Below are positions 25,963 through 33,536 of a stretch of DNA of 64,000 nt, in pieces; the first letter of the stretch is position 1; every line of letters starts with the position of its first letter. Position numbers and translations under genes: made by a program. The stretch spans positions 2,868,001-2,932,000 of the forward strand of contig NZ_CP060720.1 in assembly GCF_014397115.1 (NCBI RefSeq), written 5' to 3'. This DNA comes from Vagococcus carniphilus (GTDB lineage Bacteria > Bacillota > Bacilli > Lactobacillales > Vagococcaceae). The notes below the pieces were generated by a model. The model had not been told where the DNA came from. It searched no databases and saw only the letters and a program-made list of their open reading frames with translations.

Positions 25963-27165
25963 TTATTTTACCTCATTTACCTTGAAATAATTTAAGCTTT
26001 TTTGATAGAACAAGCCATATAAAACAATACATAGAACAGGCAATACTGCAGCAACTAAGTAAACTTCTTGGAAAGATAAAAAGTTTCTAAGTTCTCCTAG
26101 TAAGTATGGTCCAATCCCTAATCCTAAATCAAGTCCGATAAAATAAGTGGATAATGAAATACCAATTCTATGGCTATCACTTGTTTTTAAGCAGACTGCT
26201 TGTCCATTTGACATGAATGTTCCATAACCAAGCCCAATTAAAGCACCTGATAATAAAAATACCCAACCAGTTGTTGAAAAACTAAGGACAACTAAACCTG
26301 CCGTTAAAAAGATATAACTTGGATACATCACGGCATTTTCTCCGTAACTATCAAAAATTCTTCCTGTAAGGGGTCTTGTAAATGTGATAATTAAAGCATA
26401 CACCACAAAAAAGAATGAACGATAAACGGTTAAATTTAACTCTTCAGCATAAGAAGCTAGAAAAGATAAAACACTTGAGTAAGAAACACCCATCAAGAAA
26501 CCAATTGAGCTGATAAATAAAACTTTCTTTTCAATAAAACTATCTAATTTCCAAGAAGATAATAAGGCTCTGTGTTCTTTCGTTATTTCAATATCTTTTA
26601 CTGGGAAAATTAAACAAGCAATTGTTGTTAATAAAATCAGTACAATTGAAAAGAAGATAATAAACTTAAAGTCTGTTTTATCTAATAATACTAAACCAAC
26701 AAATGGCCCAATTGCTGCAGCAAGACTGGTACTTAAACCGTAATAATTAATCCCTTCACCGTGTCTTGATTTAGGTATATAAGCTGTAACAATCGCATTT
26801 GTAGCGGTAGATACAGTACCGTAACCAAAACCATTTAACAATCTAACTAAATACATAACTCCCATATTAGGAATAAAAAGATAAGCAATTGTTGTAACTA
26901 AATAAAACAATGAGCCATATCGTAACACTTTTTTTCTACCAATTAATTCCAACGTTTTCCCCATAAAAAGACGTGCTAGTAACGTTCCAATAATATAAAT
27001 ACCAGATGCTAAACCGGCTTGACCTAATGTGGCATGCAAATTATCTTGTGCAATGACTGCTATAATAACCATTAACAAATAATAAACCAAATACACAACA
27101 AAATTGATTAGGGTAATACTAATAAATCCCTTATTAAATAATTTTTCTTTTTGATGATTTTCCAT
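25963..27165 (-). CDS. Major facilitator superfamily transporter (drug exporter-like)
   Basis: A 400-residue, 12-helix MFS protein. The loop 2-3 signature is recognisable as LARLFMGKTLELIGRKKVLRYGSLFY, and motif C-like glycine-rich helix 5 as AAAIGPFVG, which favours the exporter branch. A second loop (FTRPLTGRIFDSYGENAV) repeats the signature in the C-half. The substrate is unknown. It is divergent from the Crp/Fnr-type gene at 27383, whose product may regulate it. A 59-residue coiled-coil gene follows immediately. Confidence 0.85.
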   Translation of the reverse strand: MENHQKEKLFNKGFISITLINFVVYLVYYLLMVIIAVIAQDNLHATLGQAGLASGIYIIGTLLARLFMGKTLELIGRKKVLRYGSLFYLVTTIAYLFIPNMGVMYLVRLLNGFGYGTVSTATNAIVTAYIPKSRHGEGINYYGLSTSLAAAIGPFVGLVLLDKTDFKFIIFFSIVLILLTTIACLIFPVKDIEITKEHRALLSSWKLDSFIEKKVLFISSIGFLMGVSYSSVLSFLASYAEELNLTVYRSFFFVVYALIITFTRPLTGRIFDSYGENAVMYPSYIFLTAGLVVLSFSTTGWVFLLSGALIGLGYGTFMSNGQAVCLKTSDSHRIGISLSTYFIGLDLGLGIGPYLLGELRNFLSFQEVYLVAAVLPVLCIVLYGLFYQKSLNYFKVNEVK

Positions 27166-27272
27166 CCTTACTCCTACTTTCTTTCATGATACTTCCTGAA
27201 AATAAATATAGCGAATAATCGTCATAAAAAAATGTGATTTTGTGTCAAAAAAATGTTTTTAACAAATTTTTT

Positions 27273-27319
27273 CAACAAAAAACATATACATTTGTTGTTG
27301 TTTCAAAATGTCGTATAAT
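27273..27319 (+). promoter_or_regulatory. Possible promoter/operator of the Crp/Fnr-type gene
   Basis: A TATAAT at 27314-27319 is preceded 17 bases upstream by a poor -35 (TTTGTT at 27291). That hexamer is one arm of an inverted repeat, CAACAAA (27273-27279) / TTTGTTG (27291-27297). The repeat could be a site for the Crp/Fnr-type regulator itself or for control of the divergent MFS gene. Based on sequence pattern only. Confidence 0.4.
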
Positions 27320-27382
27320 ATTAAATAAGTAAAGATTTAGACAGTTCACCATTATTTCAATTTAAAAGGAGCGTTTCACCTC

Positions 27383-28039
27383 ATGGAAAACCATGTGCTA
27401 CAAGATTACTTGAACAATCATGCCTTTCCAATTGTCACCAAAAAAAGAAAGTCATACTTAACTTATGAAGGCTTACAAGATCGTTATGCTTACGTATTAA
27501 AAGATGGGATTATCAAAACGAGCGTCATCTCAAGAGATGGCAGAGAGTTCAATTTACGCTACATTAAGGGTTTGGAAATTGTTTCTCTTGTTAAAGATGA
27601 ATACTCTCAGTTTATTGATGCACCTTTCAATATTCGAATCGAATCTGAAACAGCCGAACTTTACCAACTAGACCGTGTGCAATTCTGGAAAGATATTAAT
27701 CAAAACAGAGAACTCCAAACATATGTAAAAGATTACTACCGTATTATGCTACTTCATTCCATGAAAAAAATGCAACAAATGCTGATGAACGGAAAATTTG
27801 GTGCTGTATGTACTCAAATTTATGAACTTTATGATACTTTTGGCGTACCCGTTAAAAATGGTATTCTAATTGATTTTGTTGTGACTAATGAAGAGATTGC
27901 ACATTTCTGTGGTATCACATCTGCAAGTAGTGTTAATCGAATGATCCAACAACTTAAAGATGCTGGTGCAATAGAAATCCACCAAAGAAAGTTTTTAATT
28001 AAAGACTTAGAACTCATTAAAGAGAACATTATTTTTTAA
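27383..28039 (+). CDS. Crp/Fnr-family transcriptional regulator (PrfA/Flp-like)
   Basis: A 218-residue protein with an N-terminal cyclic-nucleotide-type beta-roll (about residues 20-110; YVLKDGIIKTSVISRDGREFNLRYIKGLEIVSLV), a long dimerisation helix (YYRIMLLHSMKKMQQMLMNGKFGAVCTQIYELY) and a C-terminal winged helix (VTNEEIAHFCGITSASSVNRMIQQLKDAGAIEI). It has no N-terminal Cys cluster, so it is not an FeS-type Fnr. AAAAGGAG precedes the ATG. It lies between the divergent MFS gene and three predicted small RNA genes, and could control either. Confidence 0.87.
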   Translation: MENHVLQDYLNNHAFPIVTKKRKSYLTYEGLQDRYAYVLKDGIIKTSVISRDGREFNLRYIKGLEIVSLVKDEYSQFIDAPFNIRIESETAELYQLDRVQFWKDINQNRELQTYVKDYYRIMLLHSMKKMQQMLMNGKFGAVCTQIYELYDTFGVPVKNGILIDFVVTNEEIAHFCGITSASSVNRMIQQLKDAGAIEIHQRKFLIKDLELIKENIIF

Positions 28040-28040
28040 A

Positions 28041-28090
28041 CCAAAAAGCAAGGGGCTATCAAATGTTTAGCATTTGATAGCCCTTCTTTT
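28041..28090. terminator. Bidirectional terminator between the Crp/Fnr gene and small RNA 1
   Basis: The stem GGGCTATCAAATG / CATTTGATAGCCC (28053-28065 and 28071-28083) is flanked by TTCTTTTTTT on the plus strand and TTGCTTTTTGG on the minus strand. It can therefore end both the Crp/Fnr transcript and the first minus-strand small RNA. Confidence 0.88.
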
Positions 28091-28226
28091 TTTATAAACT
28101 TTCTAGTTTAAAATATTTGTTTAATTTTCCCCAACTTACCAACAATAAAGAAATAGGTTAAGTAGAAAGTTTTATGTTGTGTTGCTTTTCTTTCCCCCTA
28201 GAAAAGCAATAACAACATCCCTTACA
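28041..28226 (-). ncRNA. Predicted small RNA 1 of a three-member tandem family
   Basis: A -10 box TATACT (28233-28238 complement) is followed by the shared leader GTAAGGGATG. The 5' stem TTGCTTTTCT / AGAAAAGCAA (28182-28209) exposes an AGGGGGAA loop and is extended by TGTTGT / ACAACA. The transcript would run about 186 nt to the bidirectional terminator. It also contains TTGGGG. It has no open frame with a ribosome site. Promoter spacing, hairpin position and G-run loop match copies 2 and 3 exactly. Confidence 0.7.
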
Positions 28227-28270
28227 CTTAATAGTATAGCTAAATATCATCTAAAAATTTTTAATATCTT

Positions 28271-28285
28271 GTCTTTTTAAAAGAC
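28271..28285 (-). promoter_or_regulatory. Palindromic upstream element of small RNA 1
   Basis: GTCTTTTTAAAAGAC lies exactly 32 bp upstream of the TATACT box, centred near -52. No good -35 hexamer is present at 17 bp, which suggests activator dependence. The same element occurs at the same distance in the other two copies. Confidence 0.7.
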
Positions 28286-28324
28286 ATTTAAGATAAAAAA
28301 TAACTTTTAAAAATAACTTATATA

Positions 28325-28506
28325 ATTAAAAACACCACTTTAGTATAAAAAGTGGTGTTTTTAACCTCTTATAAATTATAGATATTTATTGTCAGCTTCC
28401 CCAAGCATCCCTTATCTAATAATGACTTATCTATAAAATCCCCATATTACTCTTGCTTTATCCCCATTTTCCCCATTTACATAAAACAAAAGTGATGTCC
28501 CTTACA
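28325..28506 (-). ncRNA. Predicted small RNA 2 of the tandem family
   Basis: A -10 box TATACT (28513-28518 complement) and leader GTGTAAGGGACATC. The 5' hairpin TTGTTTTAT / ATAAAGCAA (28453-28489) has two GGGG runs in its loop. A second small hairpin, GCTT-GGGG-AAGC, presents another G-run. A terminator, AAAACACCACTT / AAGTGGTGTTTT (28328-28362) with T5, gives about 182 nt. Compared with copies 1 and 3 the stem differs by compensating changes (C-G, U-G and U-A at the fourth pair). Confidence 0.72.
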
Positions 28507-28550
28507 CCTATTAGTATACTTTTTTCCTAACCATAAAAATGTCGATTTCT

Positions 28551-28565
28551 GTCTTTTTAAAAGAC
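28551..28565 (-). promoter_or_regulatory. Palindromic upstream element of small RNA 2
   Basis: GTCTTTTTAAAAGAC, identical to the element of the other copies and again exactly 32 bp upstream of TATACT, while the DNA between them is not conserved. Confidence 0.72.
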
Positions 28566-28623
28566 TAAAAGGACATTTATTAACAATTAGAATCTTTAAT
28601 CACAAAAACGCTGTTTAAAAAAA

Positions 28624-28807
28624 CAAAAAAAGAAGCACTCCTTTTCCCCAAAAGTAGTGCTTCAGATTAATAAATTTCTTTTGTTCCACATTTGTTTAGT
28701 TTCCCCGTTTCCCCAAAAACCCTAAATAGATACGGTAAAAAGAAATTTCACCCCTATTTGTTTCTACCCCTATCCCCTACATAGAAACAAAATAGCCATC
28801 CCTTACT
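28624..28807 (-). ncRNA. Predicted small RNA 3 of the tandem family
   Basis: A -10 box TATACT (28814-28819 complement) and leader AGTAAGGGATGG. The 5' hairpin TTGTTTCTA / TAGAAACAA (28758-28790) has loop GGGG-ATA-GGGG. Further G-runs follow. A strong terminator, GAAGCACT...AGTGCTTC (28632-28663), itself has GGGG in its loop and TTTTTTT after it on the minus strand only, which fixes the direction. It is about 184 nt long and has no coding frame. Confidence 0.75.
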
Positions 28808-28851
28808 TCTATTAGTATATAGATTTATTTTAGGATTAAATTTTATTTTTT

Positions 28852-28866
28852 GTCTTTTTAAAAGAC
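28852..28866 (-). promoter_or_regulatory. Palindromic upstream element of small RNA 3
   Basis: Third copy of GTCTTTTTAAAAGAC, exactly 32 bp upstream of the TATACT box at 28814-28819. Confidence 0.72.
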
Positions 28867-28929
28867 TATTAATAAACAAAACAAGAGTTATTGGCTTTTA
28901 AATACCTTTTCATGCGATTTTTAAGAAAC

Positions 28930-28960
28930 AAAAAAAGGCTATGATAAAAAAATCACAACC
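28930..28960 (-). terminator. Terminator of the GyrI-like gene
   Basis: On the minus strand GGTTGTGAT / ATCATAGCC with a T-rich loop, followed by TTTTTTTG. It begins 8 bases after the stop codon at 28969. Confidence 0.82.
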
Positions 28961-28968
28961 TTCTTATT

Positions 28969-29370
28969 TTATTTAATAGCTAAATAAATCTTTCCACTAC
29001 CATCTGTTAAGTAATGCTCAAAATCAGTCGTAAACAATCTTTTCTCATAGATAGATTCGTCTGACCAAATTTTCTGCCATACTTCCCCTATTTTTTCAGG
29101 TAAAGCACTTGGCAACTCAAAAACTAAATATTTACCTTTGTTTATTATCACTTGATTTTCTTCTGTTGACTCTGAGTTTCCAATTAATAAATCATATTTA
29201 CCCGTATGATCACTTTCATAATTGGAATAAACGGCAAATATTTCTCCTGACAGCTCCATCTCTGGCACCTTTTGCCACAAACCAATAATCTCATTGATGC
29301 TTTGATTATCCGTTCTAATCTTTAATCCTTTTATACATTTCTCTTTTTGAGTTAGTTCTTTCATGTTCAT
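28969..29370 (-). CDS. GyrI-like effector-binding domain protein
   Basis: A 133-residue protein resembling the SOUL/GyrI-like small-molecule binding domain found at the C-terminus of BmrR-type activators, here as a stand-alone protein. LKIRTDNQSINEIIGLWQKV starts the first repeat. DLLIGNSESTEEN and YLVFELPSALPEKIGEVWQKIW form the usual strand-helix pair, and YEKRLFTTDFEHY the end. Partner regulators of such domains are often HTH-WYL proteins like the divergent neighbour at 29441. GGAGG lies 5 bases before the ATG at 29370; an upstream ATG at 29382 overlaps it. Confidence 0.75.
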   Translation of the reverse strand: MNMKELTQKEKCIKGLKIRTDNQSINEIIGLWQKVPEMELSGEIFAVYSNYESDHTGKYDLLIGNSESTEENQVIINKGKYLVFELPSALPEKIGEVWQKIWSDESIYEKRLFTTDFEHYLTDGSGKIYLAIK

Positions 29371-29440
29371 TTCCCCCTCCATGTTATACTCTTACTATAA
29401 AATACAAAAGTGCCAAAAAGAGGCACCTTTAGGAGAATTT

Positions 29441-30373
29441 ATGAAAAAGAATGAACGACTCGTTGCTGAACTTTTCTTTATTAATCAAAGAAAAAAATTT
29501 AACTTAACTGATTTAATGGAACATTTTTCCATCTCAAAAAGAACTGCTCTTCGTGACATCACAGAATTAGAATCGTTAGGTGCTCCTATATATGTCGATA
29601 AAGGAAGGTACGGCGGTTACCATGTCTTACAAAGTTGTAGCCTTCCACCTATTTACCTTAATCAAGAGGAATGGCATTCTATTTTTCTTTCACTCCAACT
29701 ATTAAGGAGTATATCTAACACACCTTTTAATCATTCTTATCAGGAGTTGAAACAAAAATTACTACATATTTTACCTCCTAATAATCACGATAGTTATCAT
29801 GAGCTAGATCAACTTATCGTGTTTGAAGGAGTTTCTGCTGGTCACTCTTGCCCATTACTTCCTCAAATTTTTGCAGCCATTTGGGAGGAACAAGCTATCT
29901 CAATTCTTTATACACGCTATAAAAAAGACAATAGACTTATTCAACCTATCCAGCTCCTCATGAATTTTGGTGAGTGGTATCTCCTTGCTTGGGATTTTGA
30001 TAAAAAAGAATTTAGAAAGTTTCGTTGTGATTTCATTCAAGAAATGACAATCAGTGATATTGAGCCTTTAAATACAGGTTTAGAAGAACTATTAAATCAG
30101 TACATGGTAGAAAAAAGAGAGAACCGTCCATTAAAATTTATTGCTAAACTAGAAGATTCTCATGTACCTTTGTTTAAGAATAGAGAATACGATGCTGTTC
30201 AGCTTATTCAAAAACAAGAAGACTATTTTCTTGTCGGCCATTATAACCAACAGGAACTACCTTTTCTTCTCAACTATTTTTTAACATTTGGTCCTGGACT
30301 AACCCTGCTTTTTCCTACTGACTTAGTTGACTCTTTCAAAGTTCATTTACAACATATGCTAGATAACTACTAA
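29441..30373 (+). CDS. HTH-WYL transcriptional regulator (YafY type)
   Basis: A 310-residue regulator with an N-terminal HTH_11/DeoR-like winged helix (KFNLTDLMEHFSISKRTALRDITELESLGAPIYVDKGRYGGYHV) and a central WYL domain (AISILYTRYKKDNRLIQPIQLLMNFGEWYLLAWDFDKKEFRKFRCD), which binds nucleotides or other ligands, then a C-terminal extension. AGGAG lies 5 bases before the ATG at 29441; the long N-terminal extension to 29363 overlaps the divergent gene and is rejected. It probably controls the divergent GyrI-like gene and itself. Confidence 0.88.
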   Translation: MKKNERLVAELFFINQRKKFNLTDLMEHFSISKRTALRDITELESLGAPIYVDKGRYGGYHVLQSCSLPPIYLNQEEWHSIFLSLQLLRSISNTPFNHSYQELKQKLLHILPPNNHDSYHELDQLIVFEGVSAGHSCPLLPQIFAAIWEEQAISILYTRYKKDNRLIQPIQLLMNFGEWYLLAWDFDKKEFRKFRCDFIQEMTISDIEPLNTGLEELLNQYMVEKRENRPLKFIAKLEDSHVPLFKNREYDAVQLIQKQEDYFLVGHYNQQELPFLLNYFLTFGPGLTLLFPTDLVDSFKVHLQHMLDNY

Positions 30374-30643
30374 TTACCAACTCGCTTTTTTTACACCTGG
30401 AATATTGCCTAATAAAGCTTGTTCCCTAAAGTTTACTCGAGACAAACCAAATTTTCTCATATAACCACGTGGTCTTCCATCTTCTAAATCTCTATTTTTT
30501 AGGCGATTAGGATTAGAATCAATCGGTAGCTTTCTTAAACCTTCATAATCTTTATTTTTAATTAAAAGTGCTCGTTCTTCACGGTATTGCTCAATTAATT
30601 GTTGCTGTTGTTTCATTTTTTCTATTTTTGCTTTTTTAGCCAT
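30374..30643 (-). CDS. rpsN: Ribosomal protein S14, zinc-independent paralog
   Basis: An 89-residue S14 ending [25 protein letters not shown] and [11 protein letters not shown], the long form without the CxxC zinc-ribbon pairs of the 61-residue housekeeping S14. In Firmicutes such C- paralogs replace zinc-binding S14 under zinc shortage and are repressed by Zur. A Zur-type operator at 30682-30704, 39 bases upstream of the start, supports this. AGGAGG-like TTGGAGG precedes the ATG. It is divergent from a 35-residue metal-homeostasis protein. Confidence 0.95.
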   Translation of the reverse strand: MAKKAKIEKMKQQQQLIEQYREERALLIKNKDYEGLRKLPIDSNPNRLKNRDLEDGRPRGYMRKFGLSRVNFREQALLGNIPGVKKASW

Positions 30644-30681
30644 TGTAATTCCTCCAAAAATTTGTTTTAATATAAAAGTGG

Positions 30682-30704
30682 TAAATCGTAATAATTACGT
30701 TTTG
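30682..30704. promoter_or_regulatory. Zur operator between rpsN paralog and the small metal-homeostasis gene
   Basis: TAAATCGTAATAATTACG, followed by TTTTG, matches the Firmicutes Zur box (TAAATCGTAATNATTACGATTTA) with a perfect inner inverted repeat CGTAAT-A-ATTACG. Placed between two divergent genes with zinc-linked roles, it should repress both when zinc is plentiful. Confidence 0.9.
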
Positions 30705-30772
30705 TATTTTAACTGATTTTTTAGTAAAACACAAGTTATCATACTTATTATTTTTCAGGAGGTTATGTTCAA

Positions 30773-30880
30773 ATGGAAAAACAAGATGTTTCTAGTGCTT
30801 ACAGACGTTTAAAAAGTCCTAACATAAAGACGAGAAAAAGAGCGCTTAAAATTATTAAAGAATTTAAACGAGGAAAATAA
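30773..30880 (+). CDS. 35-residue putative metal homeostasis protein
   Basis: The product is small and basic: MEKQDVSSAYRRLKSPNIKT, then RKRALKIIKEFKRGK. It matches the short Lactobacillales family labelled putative metal homeostasis protein, whose core is SAYRRLKSPNIKTRKRAL. CAGGAGG lies 10 bases before the ATG. It shares the Zur operator with the divergent zinc-free rpsN, so it is probably made when zinc is scarce. Its molecular role is unknown; a basic helical peptide of this size could bind RNA or the ribosome. Confidence 0.85.
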   Translation: MEKQDVSSAYRRLKSPNIKTRKRALKIIKEFKRGK

Positions 30881-30922
30881 TTGAAATTCCCATTATCTAA
30901 TATTCTCAATTATTTCACCTAA

Positions 30923-30960
30923 TAAAAAAGTGAGCCATCAAAAAATGACTCACTTTTTTT
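30923..30960. terminator. Bidirectional terminator
   Basis: AAAAAAGTGAGCCAT pairs with ATGACTCACTTTTTT (one G-T pair) around a short A-rich loop. It lies between the convergent 35-residue gene and the methyltransferase gene. Confidence 0.85.
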
Positions 30961-31723
30961 ATTTCTGATTAATACAACTTACTAAAAATCGGTGTTCTTG
31001 ATTATAGATAAAACCAACTCTTTTTAGTTCTTCTTCTAACTCAATTAATTCCTTTTGATGCGTTAAAACGGAAAATCCAGGAAATTCCCATTCAATCGTT
31101 CTAACATAATAAATAAGAGCATCCATTGAGAAGAATTTTTGACTAGGATAAGATTCGTATTGATCAAGTATGTCAAAGTCACGCTTCTTTAATTCTCTAA
31201 CAACTGACGATAAATGAAGGTTAAAGTCTTTCTTTTCAAAATTAGGAATCAACCGTGAGGCTAAGTTAATACCATTTAAATCACCAACTTGTTGCGTTAT
31301 AAAAAGGCCACCTGGCTTAAGAACTCTTTTAACCTCATCTAAAGAAAATGACTCATGACAATTCAACACGATATCAAATTGATTATCTGAGAAATCTAAT
31401 TGATCATCTTCTTTAACAAATTTTACCTCTACTCCCTTTTTAGCAAGTGTCGTTAGTAGTAGCTGGTAATTCTTTTCCCAGCCTTCTGTCACACTTGTTT
31501 GATGAAAGGGATGAGAAAAATGAGTTAATAATTCGCCTCCACCTGTTCCCATATCTAATAACCTCATATCAGGTTTTAAATAATGTCTAACTATTTCAGT
31601 ATAATCCCAAGATGTTTCTTCCTGCCAAAAGTTTTCTTGTATACTAGAAAAGTCCCAGCCTTCAAAACTTTTTTGTCTGTTTTCACTTTCCAACCAGCTT
31701 GTTAATCTATTTTCTTGATCCAT
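30959..31723 (-). CDS. SAM-dependent class I methyltransferase
   Basis: A 254-residue methyltransferase. Motif I is LLDMGTGGGELL (about residues 55-66), motif II lies near VKFVKEDDQLDFSDNQFDIVLN, and the EVKRVLKPGGLFITQQVG block is the post-III strand typical of Ubi/SAM type 11 enzymes. The N-terminal FWQEETSWDYTEIVRHYL helps recognise it as a small-molecule methyltransferase. The substrate cannot be told from the sequence. It is a single minus-strand gene. Confidence 0.88.
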   Translation of the reverse strand: MDQENRLTSWLESENRQKSFEGWDFSSIQENFWQEETSWDYTEIVRHYLKPDMRLLDMGTGGGELLTHFSHPFHQTSVTEGWEKNYQLLLTTLAKKGVEVKFVKEDDQLDFSDNQFDIVLNCHESFSLDEVKRVLKPGGLFITQQVGDLNGINLASRLIPNFEKKDFNLHLSSVVRELKKRDFDILDQYESYPSQKFFSMDALIYYVRTIEWEFPGFSVLTHQKELIELEEELKRVGFIYNQEHRFLVSCINQK

Positions 31724-31780
31724 TGCTACATCTCCTTAATTTTTTTATTAAGATATCGATATAGCCTACTTATGATAGGG

Positions 31781-31829
31781 AAAAAAATTGTCTCGATATA
31801 GTGCCTATCTTAATTTCAGCTATATCGAG
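31781..31829 (-). terminator. Stem-loop terminator after the oxidoreductase gene
   Basis: CTCGATATAG (31792-31801) and CTATATCGAG (31820-31829) form a 10-bp stem. On the minus strand the stem is followed by ACAATTTTTTT, as expected for a terminator of the gene ending at 31866. A further TATCGATATAG lies nearby at 31753-31764, so an operator role is also possible. Confidence 0.65.
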
Positions 31830-31865
31830 TAGCTACCTCGCCAAAACACCATTTACATTCACTCC

Positions 31866-32762
31866 TTATGCCTTTAATATCTGTTGGCAAATCTCATGAC
31901 TCAATAAAACATGTTCTTGTTTTAACTGACGTCTATTGCCTGTTTCTAACGCTTCAAAAAACTCTGTCACCATTGAGTCAAATCCTCTTTTATAAAGAGT
32001 CGTTGCCCAATCAGATTGAGGTAATTGAGTCACTGTACCTTCTTTTTGATGTGTCACATTAACTAAATTAGTCACCGTAACAATTCCTTCTTGGCTAGTA
32101 CCTCTATACATCTCTGTATTGGCACCACTCTTCATATCCATTGAAATAAAAACAGTCGTATCATCAGCCTCTAATTGGACAGTCGCATATTCTAATACGT
32201 CGCCACCTTTAAGCGTTGAAGAGACCAATTTAACGTCTGAACTATCTACTAAATAAACAGCTGTATCAATTAAATGAAGTAGTAAGTCATATACTACAAA
32301 CCCCGGACTATACTCTTCAAAAATCCGATTTTTTTCTAACGTAATGACACGCTTGTTAGACAACTCTTTGATTGATTCAACTCCTGGAGCAAAGCGACGA
32401 TTAAAGCCAAGCATTAAGATTAAATTATTCTTTTCAGCCAGTTCGATTAACTCTCTTGTTTCATCATAATTTTCACTTAAAGGTTTATCTATAAACACAT
32501 GAATACCTGATTCTAAACATTTTTTGGCCAACTCATAATGAGCGACAGTTGCTGAGTGGATCATGCAGGCTTCAACACCTATTTCTAAAAGTTCTTCTAA
32601 AGAATTGAAAAAATGATCAAAACCATATGCTTCCTTTATTTTTTCCTTTGTCTTTTCATTTTGGCTAGCAAAATAAAAAGTATGTTCGCTTCGATTACTA
32701 GAAAGAATCGGTAAATATGCTTTTTGAAAAATGTTTCCTAATCCTATGACACCTATCTTCAT
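31866..32762 (-). CDS. Gfo/Idh/MocA family oxidoreductase
   Basis: A 298-residue NAD(P)-dependent dehydrogenase-like protein. The N-terminal Rossmann motif is KIGVIGLGNIFQKAYLP, the signature strand is HVFIDKPLSENYDETRELIELAEKNN with the conserved E-K/D-K-P lysine (Lys93), and LMLGFNRRFAPGV follows. The C-terminal sheet carries VYDLLLHLIDTAVYLV, where the usual catalytic D/H residues lie. Family members act on sugars or inositols. It is probably monocistronic; no sugar neighbours hint at the substrate. Confidence 0.9.
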   Translation of the reverse strand: MKIGVIGLGNIFQKAYLPILSSNRSEHTFYFASQNEKTKEKIKEAYGFDHFFNSLEELLEIGVEACMIHSATVAHYELAKKCLESGIHVFIDKPLSENYDETRELIELAEKNNLILMLGFNRRFAPGVESIKELSNKRVITLEKNRIFEEYSPGFVVYDLLLHLIDTAVYLVDSSDVKLVSSTLKGGDVLEYATVQLEADDTTVFISMDMKSGANTEMYRGTSQEGIVTVTNLVNVTHQKEGTVTQLPQSDWATTLYKRGFDSMVTEFFEALETGNRRQLKQEHVLLSHEICQQILKA

Positions 32763-32798
32763 TTTAGTTATTTCCTTTCTTTCATAAAAGTCTATATG

Positions 32799-33536
32799 TT
32801 ATTGTCTGATATCAACTTTTTGTTTTTTATTAATGATACTAGCTAACAATAAAAAGAATAAACTATAACCAGCTAAAATGCCAAAGGAAGCTACTGGAAC
32901 TTTTCCATGATTGATATATCCCACCGCCAGTTCTCTAAATTGAAAGGTTGGCATCAGTTTTGAAATAGGCTGTAACCATTCAGGAAACTGATCTGTCGGA
33001 AACCATAAGCCTCCTAAAGCAGACATCCCTAGATACATAATATTAGCAAAAATAGAGGCCGTTTTTTCATTTTTGAAAAAACTCAGAATAGCACCTATTC
33101 CTAAGAATAAGATACCTCCTAAAAGTAAGACAAATCCTGAAACAAACCACTGCGTAAGAGTTAACTCCACTCCTCTAACAACTTTTCCCACTAAAAAGAC
33201 TGAAATAATTGCCGCAACATACATAACAATCATTTTAACCATCTTTACTGTATAAATTTCAATAAAACTTAAATTAACATGAGTCAATCTCATTCGCCAA
33301 CCATTTTTACGATCTTGAATGATATCAAAAGGAAAGGTGAATAATGCAAAACTACATAAACTAAAAGCTGTCATAGACATCAAATACTCTTTAAAAAAGG
33401 CAGCTTGATAATTCTCAGGTATTTGAATTAATGCTGTAAAAATAAGATAGAAAAAAATCGGCATTCCAATACTCATTAAAAAAGTAGTCTTATCTCGGCT
33501 CATCCGTTTAGCTTCAATTCTAATTAGTGCTAGCAT
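32799..33536 (-). CDS. ABC-2 type transporter permease
   Basis: A 245-residue membrane protein with six hydrophobic segments, N-terminal LALIRIEAKRMSRDKTTFLMSIGMPIFFYLIF and the central conserved GGLWFPTDQFPEWLQPISKLMPTFQF region of ABC-2 exporters of the NatB/DrrB type. It overlaps the end of the ATPase gene by 17 bases. Together they form an exporter of unknown cargo. The gene is last in the LytTR-DUF3021-ABC unit. Confidence 0.9.
   Translation of the reverse strand: MLALIRIEAKRMSRDKTTFLMSIGMPIFFYLIFTALIQIPENYQAAFFKEYLMSMTAFSLCSFALFTFPFDIIQDRKNGWRMRLTHVNLSFIEIYTVKMVKMIVMYVAAIISVFLVGKVVRGVELTLTQWFVSGFVLLLGGILFLGIGAILSFFKNEKTASIFANIMYLGMSALGGLWFPTDQFPEWLQPISKLMPTFQFRELAVGYINHGKVPVASFGILAGYSLFFLLLASIINKKQKVDIRQ

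Noticed and set aside
28328-28565. Plus-strand orientation for the small RNAs, which would expose UCCCC motifs
   Set aside because: The terminator of copy 3 has a T-run only on the minus strand, and the conserved -10 box, leader and 24-nt hairpin offset are ordered for minus-strand transcription.
28041-28866. CRISPR-like array because of three spaced repeats
   Set aside because: There are only three units of about 290 bp with promoter- and terminator-like parts; no short direct repeats with unique spacers and no cas genes.
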